This document shows positions 58,093 to 64,000 of a stretch of DNA of 64,000 nt, piece after piece (within the stretch, counting starts at the first letter, position 1; every line of letters starts with the position of its first letter). Under the pieces are notes generated by a model. The model was not told where the DNA came from and made no database searches. It saw only the letters and a list, made by a program, of their open reading frames with translations. The position numbers and the translations under genes are program-made. Location of the stretch: contig JBBSNY010000002.1 in NCBI GenBank assembly GCA_038260305.1, positions 62,001-126,000 on the forward strand. The letters are read 5' to 3'. This stretch comes from CADCVQ01 sp038260305 (GTDB lineage: Bacteria > Actinomycetota > Thermoleophilia > Solirubrobacterales > Solirubrobacteraceae).

Positions 58093-58935
58093 GTGACGCC
58101 TGACGCGCAGCCGCTCGAAGACCTCGTCCGGCGCGCGCTCGCCGAGGACGTCGGCTCGGGCGACGTCACGGCCGCCGCGACCGTGCCCGCCGGCACGCGC
58201 GCCGTCGCGACGATCACGCAGAAGGCCGCCGGGGTGCTCTTCGGCCTCGACGCCGCCGAGGCGACGTTCCGCGCGCTGGACCCGGACGCGACGATCGAGC
58301 GGCTCGGAGCTGAGGGCGTCTGGCGCGAGCCGCCCGCAGCGGTGCTGCGCGTCACCGGCGACGGGCGCGCGCTGCTGAGCGCCGAGCGCACGGCGCTGAA
58401 CTTCCTCCAGCGCCTGTCGGGCGTCGCCACGCTGACCGCGCGCTGCGTCGAGGCGATCGCCGGGACCGGCGCGACGATCCTCGATACGCGCAAGACGACG
58501 CCGGGCCTGCGGGCGCTCGAGAAGGCCGCGGTCGTCGCGGGCGGCGGCGCGAATCATCGCGCAGGCCTCTACGACATGGTCCTCATCAAGGAGAACCACG
58601 CGACGCTCGCCGGCGGCGTCGGCCCCGCGGTGCTCAAGGCGCGCGCCGCGTTCCCCGACCTTCCGCTCGAGGTCGAGTGCGCCACCCGCGCGGAGGTCGA
58701 CGAGGCGCTGCAGGCCGGCGCGCCGCGGATCCTGCTCGACAACATGGGGCTCGACGAGCTGCGCGCGACCGCCGCCCACGTCGCCGGTCGCGCCGAGCTC
58801 GAGGCCAGCGGCGCCATCGTCTTCGAGACGCTCCGAGCCCACGCGAACACGGGCGTAGACTTCGTATCGATTGGGGCATTGACGCACTCCGCGCCGGCCC
58901 TGGACCTGTCCCTGATCCTGGAGTCGCTGCCGTGA
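58093..58935 (+). CDS. nadC: Nicotinate-nucleotide pyrophosphorylase (QPRTase)
   Basis: Converts quinolinate and PRPP to nicotinate mononucleotide in de novo NAD synthesis. 280 residues; RKTTPGLRALEKAAVV, GGGANHRAGLYDMVLIKENH and EVECATRAEVDEAL are the classic QPRTase blocks. The stop overlaps nadA by four bases. Gene order nadC-nadA; nadB is not nearby. Confidence 0.95.
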   Translation: MTPDAQPLEDLVRRALAEDVGSGDVTAAATVPAGTRAVATITQKAAGVLFGLDAAEATFRALDPDATIERLGAEGVWREPPAAVLRVTGDGRALLSAERTALNFLQRLSGVATLTARCVEAIAGTGATILDTRKTTPGLRALEKAAVVAGGGANHRAGLYDMVLIKENHATLAGGVGPAVLKARAAFPDLPLEVECATRAEVDEALQAGAPRILLDNMGLDELRATAAHVAGRAELEASGAIVFETLRAHANTGVDFVSIGALTHSAPALDLSLILESLP

Positions 58936-59945
58936 ATCTCCCCATGGCCCCGTCGGCAACGCCGCCACCGCCGCTGCTCGAGCTCTACGACGTCGCCGAG
59001 CTCCAGGCCGAGGTCCGCGCGCTCGCCGAGCGGCGCGACGCCGTCATCCTCGCCCACAACTACCAGCTCCCGGAGATCCAGGACGTCGCGCACTACGTGG
59101 GCGACTCGCTCGGGCTGTCCCAGCAGGCCGCGCGCGCCGACGCGACCACGATCGCGTTCTGCGGCGTGCACTTCATGGCCGAGACGGCCTCGGTCCTGTG
59201 CCCCGAGAAGACCGTCCTGATCGCAGACCTCGACGCCGGCTGCTCGCTCGCCGACGCGATCACGCCCGACCAGCTGCGCGCCTGGCAGGCCAAGCATCCG
59301 GGGGCGATCACGGTGATGTACGTCAATACGACCGCCGAGGTCAAGGCGCTGACGGACTACTGCGTGACGTCCGCCAACGCCGTCTCCGTCGTCGAGCACA
59401 TCCTGCGCGAGCACGGCGCGGACAGCGAGATCCTGTTCGGCCCGGACATGTTCCTCGGCGCCTACGTGGAACGGCGCATCGGCCGCGCGCTGCACGTCTG
59501 GGACGGCGAGTGCCATGTCCACGCGGGGATCCGCCCGCGCGACATCCAGCAGGTCCGCGACGCGCATCCGGGCGCGGACTTCCTCATCCATCCCGAGTGC
59601 GGCTGCTCGACCTCGGTCATGGAGTACGCGGCCTCCGGCGATCTCGACGCAGACGGCGTCCACATGCTCTCGACGGGCGGGATGCTGCGCTACGCCGGCA
59701 GCGCGAAACCCGGCGCGACGGCGATCGTCGCGACCGAGATCGGCATGCTGCACCCGCTGCGCGAGGCGGCGCCGGACACCGAGTTCATCGCCGCCAACGA
59801 GCGCGCAGCCTGCACGTACATGAAGATGATCACGCTGCCGAAGCTGCGCGACGCGCTGCGCGACGGCGTCCACGAGGTGAAGGTCCCCGCCGACATCGCC
59901 GAGCGGGCACGGCTGCCGATCGAGCGGATGGTCGCGATCTCCTAG
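58932..59945 (+). CDS. nadA: Quinolinate synthase NadA
   Basis: 337 residues from GTG 58932. Condenses iminoaspartate with dihydroxyacetone phosphate, using a [4Fe-4S] cluster. Three conserved cysteines: AFCGVHFMAET, TDYCVTSANA and HPECGCS. HNYQLPEIQDVAHYVGDSLGLS is the N-terminal signature. The first ten residues are Pro-rich and non-conserved. Coupled to nadC by GTGA overlap. Without nadB here, iminoaspartate must come from an enzyme encoded elsewhere. Confidence 0.95.
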   Translation: MNLPMAPSATPPPPLLELYDVAELQAEVRALAERRDAVILAHNYQLPEIQDVAHYVGDSLGLSQQAARADATTIAFCGVHFMAETASVLCPEKTVLIADLDAGCSLADAITPDQLRAWQAKHPGAITVMYVNTTAEVKALTDYCVTSANAVSVVEHILREHGADSEILFGPDMFLGAYVERRIGRALHVWDGECHVHAGIRPRDIQQVRDAHPGADFLIHPECGCSTSVMEYAASGDLDADGVHMLSTGGMLRYAGSAKPGATAIVATEIGMLHPLREAAPDTEFIAANERAACTYMKMITLPKLRDALRDGVHEVKVPADIAERARLPIERMVAIS

Positions 59946-59983
59946 GCCGGGGCGCAGCGGGGCCTCCGCCGCGTCCGCGCAGA

Positions 59984-59989
59984 TACGCT
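59984..59989 (+). promoter_or_regulatory. Leaderless -10 element of the 59996 lipoprotein
   Basis: TACGCT ends six bases before the ATG; no ribosome-binding site. Confidence 0.55.
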
Positions 59990-59995
59990 GGCGCG

Positions 59996-60508
59996 ATGCA
60001 CACGAGATTGCTGCTCCCGCTCGCCGTCGTGGCGCTCGTGGTGCTCTCCGGCTGTGGCGGGGGCGACGGCAAGATCGGCTCCAAGGCCGCCTACGTTGCA
60101 GCCGGTGACAAGGTCTGCGCCGACCGCGACAAGCGCAGCGTCAAGCTGGCGCAGACGAGCAACGGCAACGTCGCCGACGTCACGCGCGGGCTCGCGGCGA
60201 TCTACAGCGACACGATCGCGAAGCTGAAGGCGATCCCGCTGCCGCCGGGCTCCGCCCGTGCCGGCGCGCAGGAGTTCGTGACGGCCGTGTCCTCGATGAG
60301 CAAGCCGGTCGAGCGGATGAACGCCTCGGCCGACGACGTCGAGGCCGCCGTGAAGTCGAAGAAGACGCTGACGATCAAGGACAGCGTCACGCAGCTGCAG
60401 AGCAACGTCAACACGGTCCAGGCGATCGGCGACTCGACGGACCAGAAGGCCCGCAACTACGGCTTCAAGGTCTGCGGCCAGCAGCAGCAGGCCAACCCTG
60501 TCGGCTGA
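59996..60508 (+). CDS. Lipoprotein of unknown function
   Basis: 170 residues. Signal with lipobox VLSGC near residue 20, a GGG linker, then helical segments rich in Ala, Lys, Asp and Thr. Contains CADRDKRSVKLAQ and a final KVCGQQQQ, so two cysteines could pair. No known domain. Alone between nadA and the broken channel gene. Confidence 0.75.
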   Translation: MHTRLLLPLAVVALVVLSGCGGGDGKIGSKAAYVAAGDKVCADRDKRSVKLAQTSNGNVADVTRGLAAIYSDTIAKLKAIPLPPGSARAGAQEFVTAVSSMSKPVERMNASADDVEAAVKSKKTLTIKDSVTQLQSNVNTVQAIGDSTDQKARNYGFKVCGQQQQANPVG

Positions 60509-60526
60509 CCTCCGGAACCACGAGAC

Positions 60527-61743
60527 GTGAGACACGGCCCGCGCACGCGGGCGACGACCATCCCGGAGGCGTCCCGCGCGCGCGGGCGGCCCTCGCTGAG
60601 CACGCGCGCACGGTACGCCTTCGACAACGCGATGGCGCGCGGCTCGGGCGCGATGGTCGCGCTGCTCATGCTCTTCCTGCTTGCGGTCGTCGTCGTCTTC
60701 ACGCTGCTATCGGTCGTGCTCGGCGTCTCGCCGACTCATCCGATCCCGACGGCCTACAACGTCCTGCTGCAGACGATCGACGGGAACGGCGACCTCGCTA
60801 ACGCCGGCATCGTCGCCGCGCTGGTCTTCCTCGCCATCACGATCGTTGGCCTGCTGATCTTCGGCGCGTTCATCGGCACGCTCGTGACCGGGATGGACGC
60901 GCGCCTCGAGCAGCTGCGCCAGGGCCGCTCCGTCGTGCTCGAGCACGACAGCACGCTGATCCTCGGCTGGTCGGAGCGGATCTTCGTGATCCTGTCGGAG
61001 CTGGCGATCGCCCGGCGACCTCGTCGTCGCGCAGGACGACACGATCATCGCGCTGGCCGAGGACGACTCGGTGTTCGATTCCGCCGCGCTCGCGCCGACG
61101 GCGACCGATCCCGAGCGGATCTCGATCAAGCCCGCTCTGCCGCATGCCGCCGAGTCGACGCTGATCCTCGGTTACAACCAGCGCACGCCACTCGTCATCG
61201 CCGAGCTCGCGGCGTACGCCGAGCCGGGCTCGCGAGCGCTGCTCGTGACCGACGTCGCGGTCGACCTCGACGCGCTGCCCTCGAGCGGCCGGCCGACGGG
61301 CCATCTCGCGTTCGAGTACCGCGAGGCGAAGACGGCCGAGCGCAGCGTCCTCGACGCCCTCGACGTCCCGAGCTATGACCGTGCGATCATCATGAGCTGC
61401 TCGGACGACCTCAACCTGAAGCGCGCGAGCGCGGTCGCTGCTGACGCAGGTCGCGGAGAACCGCCATCTCGGTGCCGTCTTCCGGCGCCTGTTCGAGGCC
61501 GACGGCGCGGAGGTCTACCTGCGCCCGGTCGAGCTCTACGTCGAGCCCGGGCCGGTCAGCTTCGCGACGCTCGTCGTGGCCACGAGCCGGCGAGCCGAGA
61601 CGGCAGTCGGCTACTGGGGCGCGGACGACGCCGCCGAGGCCGACGCGCAGGACCGGCTGTTCGGCATCCAGGTGAACCCGCGCAAGGCGCAGCGCTTCCC
61701 AGCGGCGCCGGGCGACCGGCGGATCGTGCTCGCCGAGGAGTAG
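60527..61743 (+). pseudogene. CASTOR/POLLUX-type ion channel gene with two internal deletions
   Basis: Frame 1 (from GTG 60527) encodes a full N-terminus with two to three membrane helices and LILGWSERIFVILSELAIA. Near 61010-61015 the frame jumps to a stretch reading DTIIALAEDDSVFDSA, then LILGYNQRTPLVIAELAAY and YDRAIIMSCSDD, and near 61436-61438 it jumps again to QVAENRHLGAVFRRLFEADG and PGDRRIVLAEE before TAG. The intact family (about 620-650 residues) needs about 240 further residues at the first jump and about 45-50 at the second. Each junction changes frame. Non-functional, unless both are assembly errors. Confidence 0.75.
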
Positions 61744-61790
61744 GTGCCGGCAGCTTTCGTCGCGACCGTTGACGCTCTCTCAGCAACGCC

Positions 61791-62246
61791 TCAGCCCGCC
61801 TGCTCGAGCTCGCGCTCGAACCACACGCACGTGCCGCCTTCGACCGGCGCGACGCCCCAGCTCGTGCTCAGGCTCGCGAGCAGGACGAGGCCGTTGCCAC
61901 CGCCCTCGGGGCGCGGTGCGGGCGCGGCTGGCGGCGTGAAGCCGGGGCCGCGGTCGCAGACCTCGATGCGCAGGACATCGGGCGTGATCGCGACGTGCGT
62001 GACGATCGTCGCGTCTTCGTCGGCAGCGCCGTGACGCACGGCGTTCGTGACGAGCTCGGAGATGAGCACGGTGACGTCGAAGAGCTCGGACTTCTCGAGC
62101 CGCGTCGCGAGGAGTTCGGTCACCGTTCGGCGGGCCGCGCCCGGGGCCTGTGAGCCGCCGGGCAGCTCGATCCGGCGCGCCAGGATGGCGTCCGAGCGCC
62201 ATGACTTGCGCATGAGAAAGCCCGTTCGGTCGTCGGGCGCGCTCAT
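61791..62246 (-). CDS. RsbW-like anti-sigma histidine-kinase-fold protein
   Basis: 151 residues from ATG 62246. HATPase_c fold of the SpoIIAB/RsbW type: TVLISELVTNAVRHG (N box), IEVCDRGPGF (G1) and GGNGLVLLASLSTSWG (G2). There is no His-phosphorylation domain. Such proteins bind a sigma factor or an anti-sigma antagonist, or phosphorylate it. ATGA-overlap with the SpoIIE fragment upstream on the same strand points to a partner-switching pair. Confidence 0.85.
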   Translation of the reverse strand: MSAPDDRTGFLMRKSWRSDAILARRIELPGGSQAPGAARRTVTELLATRLEKSELFDVTVLISELVTNAVRHGAADEDATIVTHVAITPDVLRIEVCDRGPGFTPPAAPAPRPEGGGNGLVLLASLSTSWGVAPVEGGTCVWFERELEQAG

Positions 62247-62713
62247 CGAGTCCGTCGCTCCTCGAGCTCGCGATCCGGGCGCGCTCCGGCGGGGGCGGCC
62301 GCCGTCGCGACGCGCTCGACGGCGTCGCCCGCATCGGCGACCCCGACCAACGTGTGCTGGAGGCGATCCTCGCCGAAGGGCTCGCCGTCTCCGACCGCGT
62401 CGAAGACGCCGTCGGTGTAGAGCACGAGCACGTCGCCCGGCTCGATCTCGACCGTCGTTCGCCGCCACTGCTGGACGGCGTACGCGCCGAGCATCCGCGA
62501 GAACTCGCCGACCTGGCGCGCGCCGTCCGCGCGGGCGAGCAGGGGAAGCGGGTGGCCGGCGGCGACGATCTCCGCCGTGGCGCCGTCGTCGTCCTCGCGC
62601 AGGAACACATCGACGAGCGCGAGCGTGGCGACGACGGCCAGGCCCGGCGCCGTCGCCAGCACGCGGTCTGAGCCCGGGAGCGGTCGGCGAGTCTCCAGCC
62701 TCGTCGGCATCAC
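62243..62713 (-). pseudogene. N-terminally truncated SpoIIE/RsbU-type phosphatase
   Basis: 156 residues. Corresponds to the C-terminal half of a SpoIIE PP2C domain: VVATLALVDVFL, IVAAGHPLPLLARADG, PGDVLVLYTDGVFDA, FGEDRLQHTL. The N-terminal half with the metal-binding GDFYD and GDVCGKG motifs is absent, and only 81 bases separate it from the next gene. Metal-dependent dephosphorylation is not expected. It may be a remnant, or a shortened protein now serving another role. Coupled to the RsbW-like gene. Confidence 0.65.
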
Positions 62714-62794
62714 GTCGCAGATGATACGAGCCCGAGGACGAGGGGTCGGCGGTCCTCAGAAGACGACCGTCGTCCTTGTTGGCGACGCGCGCCG

Positions 62795-64000
62795 TCAGTC
62801 GAAGTCGGCGGTCGTATGCGGGCCGACGCAGGCGATCGCGAGCGTGTCGGCGACATCGCGCGCGACCTCGGCGACCTCGTCCAGGGTCACGGCGTCGAGT
62901 GCGGCGATCGCCCCGTCGGGGTCGATTTCCTCGCCGAAGACGATCGACTGGCCGGCGGCGTAGCGAGCGACGGCGTTCGTGTTCTCGAACGCGAGCACGC
63001 GCCGGCCGGCGGCGTAGGCGCGTGCACGCTCGACCTCGGCAACGGTCGGCCCGCCGTCGCGTAGCTCGCCGACGATCTCGCGCATGCGCGTGTAGGCCTC
63101 GACGCACTTCGTCGAATCGAGGCCGGCGCCGAGCTCGAGCAGCGGCACGTCGGCGTGCGCGTGCGCCATCCCGTAGACCGAGTAGGCGAGGCCGCGCTGC
63201 TCGCGGATCTCGTCGAACAGGCGCGAGCTCATCGAGCCGCCGAGCAGCGTCGCGTAGATCGTCATCGCGGCCCGCTGCTTGGGGTCTGAGACGTCGATCT
63301 TCGGCTGGTAGGACATGCGCAGGTGCGACTGGTTCGTGTCGCGCTCCTCTACGAGGGTCTTCGGGGCGAAGCTGGGGGCGGGCTCGAAGGCCTCCGGCGT
63401 CGGAAGCTGCGGGAAGCGCTCGAAGAGCTCGTCGACGGCGCCATTCTGGGCGACGTGATCGAGGTTGCCGACGATGAACGCGCCGCCGTGCCCGCCCGAC
63501 CAGCGGCGGTCGCGGAAGGCGATGATCGCGTCGCGGGTGAACGTGCGCAGGTGCTCCTCGGGGCCGAGCACCGGGCGCCCGAGCGGGTGGTCGCCGAACG
63601 CCGCCTCGTCGATCAGGTGGCCGGCGACGGACGAGGGCTCGTCCTTGTAGCGCTGGATCTCCTGGATGACGACGCCGCGCTCCTTGTCGAGCTCGTCCTG
63701 GTCGAGGTGCGGGCGGCCGGAGAAGTCCGTGAGCAGGTCGATCGCGTCCATCGCCGCCTCGGCGCGGACGGTGATGTGGAAGGCGACGAGGTCGTGCGAG
63801 GTGAACGCGTTCAGCGTGCCGCCCAGCCGCTCGGCCGTGTCGTTGACGTCGCGGTAGTGGGGGAACTTCTTGCCGCCCTTGAAGACGAGGTGCTCGAGGA
63901 AGTGCGCCATCCCGTTCTCCTCGGGCCGCTCGCTGCGCGCGCCGGCATCGAAGGCGACGAGGATCGTGACCGCGCGCGTGCCGTCGAGGCCGATGCGGTG
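62795..64000 (-). CDS. M16 family zinc peptidase (partial, runs off the window)
   Basis: At least 401 residues; the 5' end lies beyond position 64000. Inverted zinc motif HFLEH with the third ligand in KERGVVIQEI; the second (inactive, substrate-binding) domain shows LGGSMSSRLFDEIREQRGLAYSV. The C-terminus ends DTLAIACVGPHTTADFD. M16B peptidases such as PqqF/YmxG/mitochondrial-processing-like enzymes cleave small peptides. An internal ATG is at 63910, but the coding continues upstream. Confidence 0.9.
   Translation of the reverse strand, partial: HRIGLDGTRAVTILVAFDAGARSERPEENGMAHFLEHLVFKGGKKFPHYRDVNDTAERLGGTLNAFTSHDLVAFHITVRAEAAMDAIDLLTDFSGRPHLDQDELDKERGVVIQEIQRYKDEPSSVAGHLIDEAAFGDHPLGRPVLGPEEHLRTFTRDAIIAFRDRRWSGGHGGAFIVGNLDHVAQNGAVDELFERFPQLPTPEAFEPAPSFAPKTLVEERDTNQSHLRMSYQPKIDVSDPKQRAAMTIYATLLGGSMSSRLFDEIREQRGLAYSVYGMAHAHADVPLLELGAGLDSTKCVEAYTRMREIVGELRDGGPTVAEVERARAYAAGRRVLAFENTNAVARYAAGQSIVFGEEIDPDGAIAALDAVTLDEVAEVARDVADTLAIACVGPHTTADFD

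Overview
The window is a very GC-rich, densely packed bacterial chromosome segment. It holds about 70 protein-coding genes on both strands, and I see no rRNA, tRNA, insertion sequence, phage or CRISPR array. The gene content points to a high-GC actinobacterium, most likely of the Thermoleophilia/Solirubrobacterales type. The reasons are GTG/TTG starts, actinobacterial-style leaderless promoters (TANNNT 6-9 bases before the start codon), a paired DUF1800/DUF1501 locus, an LCP cell-wall ligase, a eukaryote-type UDP-glucose pyrophosphorylase and an actinobacterial-style F-ATPase operon. The lineage is an inference; no marker phylogeny was possible.

Layout. 1-7.5 kb: translation and cell-envelope genes (DUF1385, prfA-prmC-tsaC, rpiB, a WecA/MraY-type phosphosugar transferase) with a GAF-GGDEF diguanylate cyclase transcribed the other way. 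7.6-13 kb: a secreted glycosidase-like protein, a decayed corA, a K+/H+ antiporter, a SUKH-4-like protein and a zinc-type CDF exporter. 13.1-20.4 kb: the complete ATP synthase operon atpI-B-E-F-H-A-G-D-C. 20.5-24 kb: an MMPL exporter and an enoyl-reductase-like oxidoreductase, with a clear repressor operator between them. 24.1-30.3 kb: an M20 peptidase, an LCP protein and nucleotide-sugar genes (UDP-glucose dehydrogenase, sugar-1-phosphate nucleotidyltransferase, phosphosugar isomerase). 31-36 kb: a MerR regulator with its own 30-bp palindrome, S-adenosylhomocysteine hydrolase, a second archaeal-type SAH hydrolase with altered active-site residues, and UDP-glucose pyrophosphorylase. 36-42 kb: TlpA/CcdA redox genes, ctaG, comF, hpf and secA. 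42-48.5 kb: a secreted matrixin-type protease and a complete urea ABC transporter, urtABCDE. 48.5-55.6 kb: small conserved proteins, a response-regulator remnant, NYN and J-domain proteins, a cupredoxin-DUF1501-DUF1800 secretion locus, and prfB with its programmed frameshift. 55.6-64 kb: tocopherol-cyclase-like and RibD-like proteins, nadC-nadA, a lipoprotein, a decayed ion-channel gene, an RsbW-like kinase with a truncated SpoIIE phosphatase, and an M16 peptidase that runs off the right edge.

How the genes work together. The prfA-prmC-tsaC-rpiB block followed at a distance by the atp operon is the arrangement known from Bacillus. WecA, UGPase, Ugd, the nucleotidyltransferase, the SIS isomerase and the LCP protein together could supply and attach envelope polysaccharide. 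TlpA, CcdA and CtaG fit cytochrome c and oxidase assembly. The MerR-ahcY-ahcY2 block looks like a regulated methyl-cycle module.

The points most worth a second look are the archaeal-type SAH hydrolase paralogue lacking the catalytic Lys/Asp pair, the two textbook palindromic operators (31118-31147 and 22925-22948), the leaderless promoter signature, and a run of genes (corA, a LuxR-type regulator, a CASTOR/POLLUX-type channel, SpoIIE) that have lost internal or N-terminal blocks while the remaining sequence stays well conserved.
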